64,000 nucleotides of DNA from Salinibaculum rarum (GCF_030505615.1 NZ_CP129992.1:992001-1056000), one strand, 5' to 3'; positions 43,603-52,440 are shown, counted from the stretch's first letter. Numbers and translations are program-made. Notes: generated from the sequence alone by a model not told the origin.

Positions 43603-43950
43603 ACATGCTATGGTATAACACACCAGCATATAGCTCTAACGGTTGTGGCATGTGTTGGCAAGCCAGTACCATGTCGATTCTCGGAGCTGATACTCGCTTG
43701 CTGTGGCTCCTTTCAACTCACCGCCAGTTGGTCTGAGTGCGACTAACCGTCGTCTGGGAGATTCCTGCTACTGGCCGGGTCAAAAGGGGGGAGAGGGTCT
43801 TGGCATCTCCACGATGCCAGCGACTGAAATGTCACAGTAGGCCGTAATAAAAATACCTGTCCAGTTATCCTACTCGATAATACCCTCCAGTCACGGACGG
43901 CCGTCCGGACCGATGTCGGCTGCCAGCCCGCTGTCAGTGTCCGTTCGCTG
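43603..43950. other. Gene-free spacer with a hairpin
   Basis: About 350 bases between the zinc-finger gene and dph6. It holds a 7-bp perfect hairpin TGGCATC/GATGCCA (43801-43819) and the run GTCAAAAGGGGGGAG just left of it. On the minus strand this is hairpin then C-run then T-run, a possible dph6 terminator. The right part is AT-rich around 43840-43880. No gene seen. Confidence 0.5.
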
Positions 43951-44673
43951 TTATTCGCCGAGTCGGGCGTCGGTGATGGTGAGACTGCCACGCGTGCCGT
44001 CCCACTCGGTCGTGTACTCGAGTTCGAGAGGGCGGGCCATGTGTGGCGCGTCGGTGACGAGCGTCTCGAACTCGCCGCCCTCGCCGAGAACGTGGACGCC
44101 GTACTCGTCGTTGAGTGCCTTGAGGTCCGCCAGCGCGTCTGCGTCCAGCGTCCGCCCGAGCCAGGACTCGTCCAGTCCCGCGGCGGCCACCTGGATGATG
44201 GTAATCTCGAAGCCGGCGTCGAGCATCTCCTCGGCGAGCGTGACGGGCTCTCGTTGCCACAGCGGCGCAAAGAGGTCCGCCTCCAGCCGGTCTGCCATCG
44301 CCTCGATGCGACTGGTCTGGTACTCACTTTCGACTGCGCCGGCAGTCAGCCCTGCGATTCCACCCTCGATTTCACTCGCCAACTGTTCGAGGGCCGCTTC
44401 GAGTGGCTGGAGTTCCTCGTCTCCCTGGACGCTCGCGTCGGGGACATCCTCGGCTCCGAAGTCGTCCGGGTGGACGTCGACGAGCGGAATGCCGATGCTC
44501 TCGGCGGCTAGACTCGCGAGTTCCGTCGCGGGGACGTGGTACATGTAGGAGTCGCCCTCGGGATGGACGGTGACCAGACGCTCGACGGGGAGGTCCCGCT
44601 TCAGTGCCTGGTAGAGCGCCCACGAGGAGTCTTTGCCGCCCGAGAAGAGACTGACCCACGCACCCGATGTCAT
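43951..44673 (-). CDS. dph6: Diphthine--ammonia ligase
   Basis: Last step of diphthamide synthesis on elongation factor 2: amidation of diphthine with ATP and ammonia. The 240-residue protein has the PP-loop SGGKDSSWALYQ (11-22), EYQTSRIEAMADRL, PLWQREP, and the C-terminal GEGGEFETLVTDAP, all diagnostic for the Dph6/ATP-PPase group. Confidence 0.93.
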   Translation of the reverse strand: MTSGAWVSLFSGGKDSSWALYQALKRDLPVERLVTVHPEGDSYMYHVPATELASLAAESIGIPLVDVHPDDFGAEDVPDASVQGDEELQPLEAALEQLASEIEGGIAGLTAGAVESEYQTSRIEAMADRLEADLFAPLWQREPVTLAEEMLDAGFEITIIQVAAAGLDESWLGRTLDADALADLKALNDEYGVHVLGEGGEFETLVTDAPHMARPLELEYTTEWDGTRGSLTITDARLGE

Positions 44674-44710
44674 ACGTTGCGGGACGGTTCGGGCGGTGAA
44701 ATCGCTGTCG

Positions 44711-44863
44711 CTATCGGTGGACCGTCACCGTCACCTCGCCACAGCCACACTCGTAGGCGCGGCGCTCGCCTGCCTCCGTGCGGTAGACGAGCATGCAATC
44801 GGCGTCGGTGAGCGTCCGCGTACAGCCCTCTGCGTCGCACGTACAGGCGAGTTCGTCGAGCAT
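44711..44863 (-). CDS. Small Cys-rich haloarchaeal protein
   Basis: A 50-residue protein starting MLDELACTCDAEGCTRT and ending YECGCGEVTVTVHR. It carries six cysteines, among them CxC at 7-9 and at 39-41, enough for a zinc site. A TATA-like GTTTAACG about 29 nt upstream of 44863 supports the start. Unknown role. Confidence 0.65.
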   Translation of the reverse strand: MLDELACTCDAEGCTRTLTDADCMLVYRTEAGERRAYECGCGEVTVTVHR

Positions 44864-44984
44864 ACTAGACCGATGGTCGCCTTCGTACGTTAAACCGAGC
44901 CATGGGCGGAGTGAAAGTGAAAGTGGTCGCCAGCGGCCGGCCGGTAGGGCAACAGTAATGGGGGCGGCGAACGCCCGAGTGTGT

Positions 44985-46847
44985 ATGTTCGAGGAGTGGC
45001 GTGCAACGGCGGTCGGTGGGACCGACGAGCAGTCGGTGTCGGTGCCGGGCAAGCCAGCGGCCTTCGCCGGGGCCGACGGCGTGACCTACGTGACGCGGTT
45101 CGACGACCCGCGCGGGCCGAGCGACGACGCCGCAGTCATCGAGTTGCGCGGCCTCTACGCCCACGCCGAGGTCGACGTGACCGGCGAGCGACTCGACGGC
45201 GAGGGGACCGCAGACCACCATGCCTACTTCGACCCGCTCCGGATTCCAATCCTCCCGTACGAGGAAAACGAACTCTCCGTCACCTGCCACGCGCCACGGG
45301 ACCGATTCGGTGGCATCCACGACACCGACGCCGTTCCCGACGCTGCGGCCGTCCCCGGTATCTGGTGGGGGGCGACCGTCGAGGGGCGGCCGCTCCCGTA
45401 TATCGACGAGATGCGCGTCCGTCCCGAACTCACCGACGACGGCGCGGTGCTTCACGTCCGGACGACCGTCGTCTCCGAGGACCCAATCGAGGACCGAATC
45501 ACCTACTCGCTCAAACCCGAGGGCGACCTCAACACAGGTGGCATGATGAACCGCGGGCGCGTCGAGACCAGCGGGCCGGGCAAGACCACCGTCGAGCACA
45601 CCATCGACGTCCACGACCCGTCGCTGTGGTGGCCCCGGGAGTTCGGCCAGCAGAACCGCTATCGCCTCACGGCCAAACTCGGCAACAGCGAACACTCCAT
45701 TACGACCGGCATCCGCGAGGTCGCCCGCGACGGACCCCGACTGGTCGTCAACGGCCAAGAAGTCCCCATCCGCGGGGTGACGACGCTGACCGACGACCCC
45801 GACGACGTCCAGCGGGCAATCGAGACTAACGCCAACCTCCTTCGCGCTCGCGCCCACGCGCTCCCGAGGGAAGTCTACGAGGCCTGCGACGAGCGAGGGC
45901 TCCTCGTCTGGCAGGACCTCCCGCTGACCGGTCCCGGCGGATTCGACACCGAGCGGGGCCGCACGCTCGCGGCGGCGCTGGCCGACACCTACGGCACGCA
46001 CCCGAGTTTCGCGGCCGTCGCCGTCCACGACGAACCGACCGCGGCGTTTGCCGACGGGCTCGGCGATGGCGTCTTCGACGGTCTGCGTCTGCGCTGGCGG
46101 GGCTGGCGCAACAGCTACGACCGCAGCGACGCCGAGGCAGTCGCCGACGCCCTGCCCGCCGCATATCCCGTCGTCCCGGTCGTCGGCGAACCCGGCATCG
46201 ACCACGACGCCGCGGCGTACTACCCGGGCTGGGACTACGGCACCGCCGAGAGCATCGAGACGCTTCTGGACCGGTATCCGACGGACATCCTCGCCGGTTT
46301 CGGCGCCGGGTCGCTGGCCGAGGCCGTCGACGCGGCCGCGGGCTTCGACGCCGAGAAACACGCCCGGTACGTCGATGCTGGGGTCTCTGCGAGTGGCGAC
46401 TCGGAGGACTCGTCTGCCGTCGTCGAGGCGTCACAGGCCTACCAGGCCGAGACAGTGCGAACCGTCGCAGAGCGTGCCCGCTGTCGGGGCCTGGGGGCTA
46501 TTGCGGCGACGCTCCGGGACACCGACGCCGCCGGAATGGGCGTCTACGACGCCGATGGCAACCCCAAGGCGGCCCAGGAGACACTCGCGGCGGCGTTCCA
46601 GCCGGCACAGGTGTTCCTTCCGAATCCCGGGACTGGAAAGCGGGTCCTCGTCGTCCGGAACGACGGGCCGAAACCGCTCTCGGCGACCGTCTCGTGGGAG
46701 GCCGCCGGCGAGGGTACCGAACAGGAGATTACGGTCGAGGGGACCGGCCGCTGGCGCGACGACATCCAGATTCCCGGCGGGGCCGACTCGATTACGCTGA
46801 CACTTACTGCGTCGGGGGGCACAGTCGAGAACCACTACGAACTGTGA
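44985..46847 (+). CDS. Glycoside hydrolase family 2-like protein
   Basis: A 620-residue protein with the GH2 layout: an N-terminal jelly-roll (ELRGLYAHAEVDV), an Ig-like domain (PSLWWPREFGQQNRYRL) and a TIM barrel (VRGVTTLTDD-like IRGVTTLTDD, NANLLRARAHALPREVYEACDERGLLVWQDL). Where GH2 enzymes have the acid/base W-x-x-x-N-E the text is VAVHDEP, and where the nucleophile T-E-Y-G is expected the text is LAGFGAGS, which has no Glu. It may be an inactive, carbohydrate-binding relative. ATG 44985 (MFEEW) chosen; 44958 is nine codons longer. No signal peptide. Confidence 0.75.
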   Translation: MFEEWRATAVGGTDEQSVSVPGKPAAFAGADGVTYVTRFDDPRGPSDDAAVIELRGLYAHAEVDVTGERLDGEGTADHHAYFDPLRIPILPYEENELSVTCHAPRDRFGGIHDTDAVPDAAAVPGIWWGATVEGRPLPYIDEMRVRPELTDDGAVLHVRTTVVSEDPIEDRITYSLKPEGDLNTGGMMNRGRVETSGPGKTTVEHTIDVHDPSLWWPREFGQQNRYRLTAKLGNSEHSITTGIREVARDGPRLVVNGQEVPIRGVTTLTDDPDDVQRAIETNANLLRARAHALPREVYEACDERGLLVWQDLPLTGPGGFDTERGRTLAAALADTYGTHPSFAAVAVHDEPTAAFADGLGDGVFDGLRLRWRGWRNSYDRSDAEAVADALPAAYPVVPVVGEPGIDHDAAAYYPGWDYGTAESIETLLDRYPTDILAGFGAGSLAEAVDAAAGFDAEKHARYVDAGVSASGDSEDSSAVVEASQAYQAETVRTVAERARCRGLGAIAATLRDTDAAGMGVYDADGNPKAAQETLAAAFQPAQVFLPNPGTGKRVLVVRNDGPKPLSATVSWEAAGEGTEQEITVEGTGRWRDDIQIPGGADSITLTLTASGGTVENHYEL

Positions 46848-47146
46848 TCGCCCGCTGACCGTCAAACGACCGTCTCGTGGCGCGTGGTACACAGAGACAG
46901 GGGTTTTGGGGACCGGAATATTTAAGCGCCCATCGACAGTAGTGATAGTCACCAGAACGTTGCGGCGTTCCGGCAGTATCGTGCTATCGCCCAGTATGAC
47001 AGGGAAATCTTGTTGTCGGCGTCAGCCAACCGATACTGACATGACCGGCGTTGCCGGTCGGTCGCCGTCGGATGGCGACGTAGCAGCCGCCAGTCACGGG
47101 GGGTCGACTGCCGGAGCCGCAGCGGGGATGGCATAGAGGACTAACC
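46848..47146 (+). promoter_or_regulatory. Promoter and structured leader before the coiled-coil gene
   Basis: TATTTAAG near 46920-46927 is a strong TATA element, giving a leader of almost 200 nt for the gene at 47147. The leader contains hairpins GACCGGC/GCCGGTC (47043-47059) and GTCGCC/GGCGAC (47061-47079), plus the weaker GTCAG/CTGAC pair near 47029. Long leaders are unusual in this window. Confidence 0.5.
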
Positions 47147-48037
47147 ATGGTAGACTCGATAGACGAATCAAAGAACGTTGAACTGACAGACGAAGACCTC
47201 GAAGAGAACTCCAAAGGCGAACTCATCAAGCTCGCCGGGAAGCTTCGAGACCGACGAAACGAACTGAACCAGCTCGCTTCCGAGCGCGCCTCGGACCGCG
47301 ACGACCTGAACGCGAAAACCCGCGAGAAGGTCGACGAGGCCCAGGAGCACCGCGAGAGCCGCGACGAGCTCAACGAGCAAGTCCAGGAGCACAAGGAAAA
47401 GCGAAACGAGCTCAACGCGAAGGCAAACGAGCTGTTCGACGAGGTCGAGCAACTCAAAAACGACCTCAAGCTCGACGAGGGCAAGTCGATGGACGAGCTC
47501 GAGGAAGAAATCGAAGACCTCGAGTTCAAACAGCAGACCGAAGTGCTCGGTCCCGAGGAAGAGCGCGAACTCATCGAGAAAATCGAGGACAAACGCGAGA
47601 AGCTCCAGAGCAAAAAGGAGAAACTCGACCAGAACGCTGACCTCGAAGAGATCAAGGAGGAAGCCGAAGAGGTCCGCGCGGAAGCCTCGACGCACCACCA
47701 GAAGGTCACGGAGCTGGCCGACGAGGCCCAGAAACACCACAACCAGATGATCGAGGCCTACCGCGAGGCCGACGAAATCCGTGACGAGGCCGACGAGAAA
47801 CACGAGGAGTTCGTCGAGGCTCAGGAAGCCGCAGACCGCCACCACGAGGACTTCGTCCGCGTCCAGAAGCGCCTGCGCGAACTCGACAAGAAAGAGGAAG
47901 AGGCCGAACGCGAGGCCCGCGAAGAGAAAGAAGAAGCCGCCCGCGAGGAAGCCGAGGAAATCTACCAGAAGTTCAAGGAAGGCGAAACCCTCGACACCGA
48001 GGACCTGATGAAGCTGCAGAAGACCGGCCTGCTCTAG
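47147..48037 (+). CDS. Archaeal coiled-coil protein
   Basis: A 296-residue protein that is almost entirely Glu/Lys/Asp/Arg-rich helix, with heptad periodicity from about 20 to 280. No ATPase motifs, so it is not SMC. Its halves are joined at LKLDEGKSMDELEEEIEDL near 105. Archaeal coiled-coil proteins of this type are conserved and linked by annotation to phosphoserine-phosphatase-like or RNA-binding roles, not verified. The 3' end overlaps the rhomboid gene by four bases on the other strand. Confidence 0.8.
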   Translation: MVDSIDESKNVELTDEDLEENSKGELIKLAGKLRDRRNELNQLASERASDRDDLNAKTREKVDEAQEHRESRDELNEQVQEHKEKRNELNAKANELFDEVEQLKNDLKLDEGKSMDELEEEIEDLEFKQQTEVLGPEEERELIEKIEDKREKLQSKKEKLDQNADLEEIKEEAEEVRAEASTHHQKVTELADEAQKHHNQMIEAYREADEIRDEADEKHEEFVEAQEAADRHHEDFVRVQKRLRELDKKEEEAEREAREEKEEAAREEAEEIYQKFKEGETLDTEDLMKLQKTGLL

Positions 48038-48963
48038 ATTCTACTGTCGGTCCGCGCCGTCGACTCGTTATTCAGCCAGTACAGGTACACCGTCAGAAAG
48101 CCGAGTGCGTAGCCGAGCAGATGGACGTAGAGGTTGACGACACCGTCTGTGACCGTCGGGTCGAGCGGGAACGTCGCGAACGGAACGGCGACCAGCAACA
48201 GCGCCCCCACGACGGCCAGTTCGAAGTGGCCGGACCGGTCGATGGCGTTCCGGAGCGTGGCCAGCCCGTTCTCCCACTCGTCGCGAAGTGAGAGGAGATA
48301 CAGCACGACGACGAGTGCCAGTGCGAGCAACAGTCCAGCGAGTGTCGCGGTCAGGACTGGCCCGACCGGCACCACGACGCCGCGAACCGGCACCGATACG
48401 GGATACGCGGCGGTGAGCCACAGCGTCAGCCCAGTCATGACGGTCAACACGAGGAAAAACAACAGCGGCGCGACCGTCCGGGTCCGACCGGCATCGAATT
48501 GCGATTCGAGATGGTCGGCCAGCGCCAGCGGGAGGTAGCCGTACAGTGCCATGAGCACGCCGGAGAACCCGACGCCGCTGCCGTCGCGGACAATCGCGAG
48601 GTTCAGATACGACAGCAAGACCGGACAGCTCACCACCAGCGAGACGAGCGCGATTCTGAACCGCCAGTGGCGATGGTTGACCGCACTCAACAGATATGCC
48701 ACCGGGACGACGAGCCCATAGCCCACCAGATTAAACGCCAGGTGGCCGCTGTCGAAGTGGACGAAGGGAGCGGCAAACGCAGTCCAGACCGTCGGCGCCG
48801 TGTACTCGAAGACGAGCGTCTGTCGGGTCGATTCCGGGAGCGCAAACACTGCGAGCAACACCGCCGGCACGGCGGCTATCAGGACCAGGTCGCCCGGCCG
48901 AACGCGGCCGACCACCCCGCTCCCAGCCTGCCTGTCTCGTCGCTGTGTCTCCGACTGTGACAT
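48034..48963 (-). CDS. Rhomboid-family intramembrane protease-like protein
   Basis: A 309-residue protein with about eight helices. Rhomboid features are HLAFNLVGYG (His74 and Asn78), the serine motif GFSG with Ser134, and a late helix VHLLGYALGF carrying the probable catalytic His. The helical order with extra segments after the core fits haloarchaeal rhomboids. It could cleave membrane-anchored substrates; it neighbours the DUF1102 gene block but nothing ties it to that system. Confidence 0.75.
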   Translation of the reverse strand: MSQSETQRRDRQAGSGVVGRVRPGDLVLIAAVPAVLLAVFALPESTRQTLVFEYTAPTVWTAFAAPFVHFDSGHLAFNLVGYGLVVPVAYLLSAVNHRHWRFRIALVSLVVSCPVLLSYLNLAIVRDGSGVGFSGVLMALYGYLPLALADHLESQFDAGRTRTVAPLLFFLVLTVMTGLTLWLTAAYPVSVPVRGVVVPVGPVLTATLAGLLLALALVVVLYLLSLRDEWENGLATLRNAIDRSGHFELAVVGALLLVAVPFATFPLDPTVTDGVVNLYVHLLGYALGFLTVYLYWLNNESTARTDSRI

Positions 48964-48995
48964 TGCACGGTAATTCTCGTCCGGAACTATACGGC

Positions 48996-49811
48996 TTACT
49001 CCAGGGTGCGGTACAGGCGAATCCCGGCCACGCTGAGGAGCAGGGCGGCGACGATGAGCGCCAGCACCATCGGGTCGAAGCCACCCAGTTCCGTCGCCCC
49101 TCCCGACTCGTTGTTCTGCGTTGGGCCGCCGTCGCTGGCCGACGCTTCACTCTCTGTCTCCGGGTTCTCACTGGCCTGGATTCCCGTCGAATCCGTGGTC
49201 TCGCTGTCCGTGGACGGCGTCTCTGTTTCTGTCGGGGTTGGGGTTGGCGTGTCCGGCTCCAGTGGCTCCCCGTCCCAGTCGTCGTCCGCGTCGTAGCTCG
49301 ATACACCCTGCTGCTCGGCGGTCGGCGTGCCCACCTCCGCGTTGACGGTGAATTTGCTGGCGCTCTCGACGTCGTCGTCGCCGCGCGTGTCGACGAGGAG
49401 GCCGACGGAGATGGTTTCGTCGGGGCCGAGCACGGTCATGTTCTTCTTCCCTTCGAGTGACTCGTCGGGTGCATCGCTGCGATAGAACCGCACGTCCGTC
49501 GCGTCGTCGGTGAGCCAGACGCGCGCGTACTCGTCACCGGTGTAGGTAATCGTAAACACGTCGTGAATCGGCGTCACCGTGCCGTCGTTGAGTCCCTCAC
49601 CCTCTACATCGGGATTCCTGCCGGTCAGCAGGAGTTCGATTTCGTCGTCGCTGTTCAGGACCGCGTACTTCCCGTTTGGGCCGTCCGAGGGTGACATTTC
49701 GAGGTCCGCGTCGTCTACCTGGTCAGTCCCAGACGAGGAGAACGCACCCGTGGGGACGAGTAGTGCCGCGGAGACGAGCACGCCGACGAGCAGGAGTCGC
49801 GTTCGATTCAT
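48996..49811 (-). CDS. Secreted DUF1102/TasA-like protein with Thr-rich stalk and C-terminal membrane anchor
   Basis: A 271-residue surface protein. Residues 1-22 are a signal segment (LLLVGVLVSAALLVPTGAFSS) ending with the GAFSS motif common in TasA/camelysin and DUF1102 proteins. A beta-rich domain (about 30-165) is followed by a stalk rich in Pro, Thr and Ser (PTPTPTETETPS near 188) that may be O-glycosylated, and a C-terminal membrane helix (FDPMVLALIVAALLLSVAG) with a short basic tail. This design fits a cell-anchored member of the family. Promoter is described at 49876. Confidence 0.75.
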   Translation of the reverse strand: MNRTRLLLVGVLVSAALLVPTGAFSSSGTDQVDDADLEMSPSDGPNGKYAVLNSDDEIELLLTGRNPDVEGEGLNDGTVTPIHDVFTITYTGDEYARVWLTDDATDVRFYRSDAPDESLEGKKNMTVLGPDETISVGLLVDTRGDDDVESASKFTVNAEVGTPTAEQQGVSSYDADDDWDGEPLEPDTPTPTPTETETPSTDSETTDSTGIQASENPETESEASASDGGPTQNNESGGATELGGFDPMVLALIVAALLLSVAGIRLYRTLE

Positions 49812-49875
49812 AGCTGGCCTCTGTGAGACTGGACGACGAGCCGGTGCCTTGTCTGCTGTACTGTGGCTGAATCCT

Positions 49876-49905
49876 TTGTATTCTGGCCCGTGAACGAGTT
49901 CACGG
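49876..49905 (-). promoter_or_regulatory. Promoter A: palindrome plus TATA of the anchored DUF1102 gene
   Basis: The inverted repeat CCGTGAAC-TC-GTTCACGG (49888-49905, minus strand) ends just before GAATACAA (49876-49883). The latter is the TATA element; start of transcription near 49852 gives a leader of about 40 nt. The TTCACG half-site before GAATAC recurs at three other promoters of this block. Confidence 0.65.
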
Positions 49906-50011
49906 CTGGCTTGAGTCTGGTTTAGAGCCCCCCAAAGGAGCGGATTTCACGGCGGGAGGGGCCACCTCGGTTCGGAACCCGGCGGCGTGTCTCAGTCACC
50001 GATTTCAGCGG

Positions 50012-50506
50012 TCAGTTACCACAGGTCGAATTGAAATTCCGTTCGTCGAGTGTGGCGTGGATTCCATCTCCTGTGGCTTCTGCTTCGATGTGAACGGTAT
50101 CAGCCGAGGTGGCGCTTCCATTTGGTGGGGCTACTTGCACCGTCGCGTTGGCGCCCGGGTTGAGTTTATATTCGAATGACTCCGGTTCTTCTGGTTCGAG
50201 TTGTACAAGCTCCCCTGGTTCCTTTCCGACTCGCAGTTTGCCCTTGGAGACCGACACCGTGACGACGACGGAATCGAGAGTCGTATCGAACTGATTTTGG
50301 AGGATGGTGTTGCTCCGTGAATCACCCGCTGGGTTTCCACACTGCAGTTCATGGTCGGGGAATGCGAGATACGCGTTCTCGTCGCTGGCGACCGACACCG
50401 AAACGCCCCGGTTGGCGGCTGTCGAACTGAACGCAGTGCTCCCGCCAGCCAGTACGAGACTGGCAACGACGAGTCCGAGCAGTGCGATACGTCTTCGTCG
50501 TCCCAT
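50012..50506 (-). CDS. Secreted DUF1102/TasA-like protein
   Basis: A 164-residue exported protein. It starts MGRRRRIALLGLVVASLVLAG (Sec-type signal) followed by STAFSST, the cleavage-region motif of the family, and AANRGVSVSVASDENAYLAF. The mature part is beta-rich and has no membrane anchor, so it should be released or assembled outside. Two Cys residues, one central and one near the C-terminus (FNSTCGN), may form a disulfide. The start overlaps the stop of the DUF7344 gene by one base, so regulator and fibre-like protein are made from one mRNA. Confidence 0.72.
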   Translation of the reverse strand: MGRRRRIALLGLVVASLVLAGGSTAFSSTAANRGVSVSVASDENAYLAFPDHELQCGNPAGDSRSNTILQNQFDTTLDSVVVTVSVSKGKLRVGKEPGELVQLEPEEPESFEYKLNPGANATVQVAPPNGSATSADTVHIEAEATGDGIHATLDERNFNSTCGN

Positions 50507-51108
50507 TACTGGTCACCGTGTTTTCCTGGTGGTTCTGGTGTACTTCCGAGCTTCATCTCCCGAGTCACGAAGACGTGGACAATTGCGGAGACGGTAAACG
50601 AGACTGCACAGAAGATCCCCCAGGCAATGTCGGGCAGCGCTGCCAGCGGATAGGCGTTCGCCCAGACGGCGACCATCAACGCCAGCGTAATCGTCGACAG
50701 ACCCAGGTAGTACTGGCTCCACGGGAACTCCCCTTCTTCGACGACTTCGGCGTAGATGTCGATGGTTTGCAGGGAGTCCGTCGCTTCGACCGTGCCCGCG
50801 CGCTTGTCGAAGTTGACGATACCCGCATCGTCGAGCTTCGGCAGGTGGCGCTGCTGGAGGGCTGTGTAGACTGCCTTGCGTTGGTTGGAGGTGATCTGGT
50901 CGAGACTGGTGTCGTGTTCCCACGCGCTGACCTGCTCTGCGAGCAGGCCGAGTGGGACCGTTCCGTCCTGTTCTTTGAGATAGTGAATCGTGTACCGCCG
51001 CCGCTGATTGGCGAGCATCTTGTACATCGTATCCCTGGAGATGCTCGATGACGATTCCTCTGTTTCTGGCTCAGGCACTTCTGCCGGCTGATGTTGAGCT
51101 TGCGCCAA
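50506..51108 (-). CDS. DUF7344-type winged-helix regulator with membrane helices
   Basis: A 200-residue protein. The wHTH contains DTMYKMLANQRRRYTIHYL and the acidic/basic segment TSNQRKAVYTALQQRHLPKL; two membrane helices follow (YYLGLSTITLALMVAVWANA and IAWGIFCAVSFTVSAIVHVF). Likely a DNA-binding protein tethered to the membrane. I chose TTG 51108 since a TATA box (51145-51152) and an SD-like GGGGAG at about 51112-51117 precede it; the alternative ATG at MYKML would cut off the wHTH start. Confidence 0.65.
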   Translation of the reverse strand: MAQAQHQPAEVPEPETEESSSSISRDTMYKMLANQRRRYTIHYLKEQDGTVPLGLLAEQVSAWEHDTSLDQITSNQRKAVYTALQQRHLPKLDDAGIVNFDKRAGTVEATDSLQTIDIYAEVVEEGEFPWSQYYLGLSTITLALMVAVWANAYPLAALPDIAWGIFCAVSFTVSAIVHVFVTREMKLGSTPEPPGKHGDQ

Positions 51109-51445
51109 ACCTTCTCCCCTTGCCAGATGCTTGTATTGTAATCGTATAAAAGCCCTCACATCTTTTAGTATATGATTTCCTTTACTTTCAGCCTAATTTA
51201 CCATTCAATGGGTGCGAGAAGTAACTCAGACACTCTTTGAACACTGACCTGAAACGTCCAAAACGCGGCTTCTGAACTCTAAAGCTACCAATACCGATTT
51301 AGGATCTAAATTCGTCTGCTGCGGGGATGTCGTTGAATGAACGTATCTTCGGGTTGTCTGTTATGCCAGGTCTACGCTGATTTTGGGCCGTCTTCAGGCC
51401 AGACTTGACGCATTTTGACGACTCCGAGCGGCAGTTCTTGACCCG

Positions 51446-51497
51446 CGTGAATCAGATTCACGGTCCTTGAGACGCGTCTCACGCGGCTGAATACAAA
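51446..51497 (+). promoter_or_regulatory. Promoter B: two palindromes and TATA of the major DUF1102 gene
   Basis: CGTGAATCAGATTCACG (51446-51462) and GAGACGCGTCTC (51469-51480) lie before GAATACAAA (51489-51497). The second palindrome runs into TCACGCGGCT and so supplies a TTCACG-like half-site next to the TATA element as in promoters A, C and D. The remaining stretch 51109-51445 is gene-free and somewhat AT-rich. Confidence 0.65.
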
Positions 51498-51524
51498 CAT
51501 GGTAGCAATCTATCATCTGAGTAA

Positions 51525-51550
51525 GCGCGCCGCAGAAAGGCGCGCGGTGA
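51525..51550 (+). promoter_or_regulatory. 5' leader hairpin and Shine-Dalgarno of the major DUF1102 gene
   Basis: GCGCGCC (51525-51531) pairs with GGCGCGC (51539-51545) around a 7-base loop. The stem ends directly against GGTGA (51546-51550), a five-base match to the anti-SD, six bases before the ATG. Folding could protect the mRNA 5' end or modulate ribosome access. Confidence 0.6.
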
Positions 51551-51556
51551 ACAACT

Positions 51557-52162
51557 ATGCAACGACGCAAATTCCTCGTTGGAATGGGATCGCTCGCTGC
51601 CGGCGGGGCAGCTGCAATGGGTACTGGTGCGTTTACGAGTGCAGAGGCGAACAGAACGGTTAACGCCGCTGTTGTCGCCGACGAATCCGCTTACCTGGGG
51701 TTGATGGATAGCGACAGCGGACTTTCGAACGACGAGTACGCGAAAGGCTCTGGCAGTGGGAAGCTGCAGCTAGCATTTGATGGGAACGATCAGATTGAGG
51801 ACCCCGAAGGTTTCGTCGGTGGTGCAGGCAGTGGCCTCGGTGCCGATTCGACGTATTACTTCGACGGTGTGTTCGGCGTGGCCAGTAAGAGCGAGGAACA
51901 GATTAATATCGACATCGACTGGAGTGATTTGGACAATCCAGATAACTTCTATTTCTATACCTCGTACACGAAGCCAAGCAACTACGAGTTTACGGCGCCG
52001 GAAGACCACACTAATCGGGTCGGTAACGGCATCGTCGCCGGTTCGTACACGGGTGTTGGGGTTGCTATCAAAACCCCGGATTCACTGAGCGCTGAGTGGG
52101 AGACCGGAACGATTACAGTCCACGCGGAGAGCCGAGAGGAACTCTCTATCGGCGAACAGTAA
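51557..52162 (+). CDS. Tat-type exported DUF1102/TasA-like protein
   Basis: A 201-residue protein. The N-terminus MQRRKFLVGMGSLAAGGAAA carries twin Arg followed by FL, a Tat signal, then GTGAFTS and AEANRTVNAAVVADESAYLGL, closely like the other two secreted proteins of the block. The mature domain is beta-rich, acidic and Gly/Ser-rich, without anchor. Its strong promoter, SD and 5' hairpin suggest abundant synthesis. I infer that it is the main structural subunit of a fibre or coat; the alternative is a soluble surface protein. Confidence 0.75.
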   Translation: MQRRKFLVGMGSLAAGGAAAMGTGAFTSAEANRTVNAAVVADESAYLGLMDSDSGLSNDEYAKGSGSGKLQLAFDGNDQIEDPEGFVGGAGSGLGADSTYYFDGVFGVASKSEEQINIDIDWSDLDNPDNFYFYTSYTKPSNYEFTAPEDHTNRVGNGIVAGSYTGVGVAIKTPDSLSAEWETGTITVHAESREELSIGEQ

Positions 52163-52293
52163 GCGGCTCGGAGTTGTCGATTTATAGAACACGTCTACCG
52201 TCGCGAAAATCGAGCTGTTTTCTCGACTCGATATACTTAGTCCGATAGCCACGGGCCTCTGCTGGCGATTACGATTTCACAGTCGGTTCTATT

Positions 52294-52440
52294 TCACTGC
52301 TTTTCCAACGTGATCACGTACTCGGCGGCTTCACGCAGATGCTCCCGCGCACGTTCACTCTCTGCGTGCTCCCGCGCATCCGCGATGTGGGCGTACAGCA
52401 GCGGCACTTCGACCCGCTCGCTGGGGCTGTCGACTGACAT
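52294..52440 (-). CDS. Small helical protein 1 of the DUF1102 block
   Basis: A 48-residue protein: MSVDSPSERVEVPLLYAHIA then ADAREHAESERAREHLREAAEYVITLEKQ as helix (split here for length: DAREHAESER / AREHLREAAEYV). It is a likely helical hairpin. It is paralogous to the gene at 52567: both end in HLREA/HIREA, then V-x-x-V-I-x-L. The ATG has promoter D 30 nt upstream. Function unknown. Confidence 0.65.
   Translation of the reverse strand: MSVDSPSERVEVPLLYAHIADAREHAESERAREHLREAAEYVITLEKQ

Noticed and set aside
44865-46361. Minus-strand 498-codon frame opposite the GH2-like gene
   Set aside because: It is Val/Arg-rich shadow text; the plus-strand frame has the GH2 domains.
46906-47136. ORF in the leader of the coiled-coil gene
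   Set aside because: Arg/Ser-rich text with two Cys and no acidic bias; not like the surrounding proteins.
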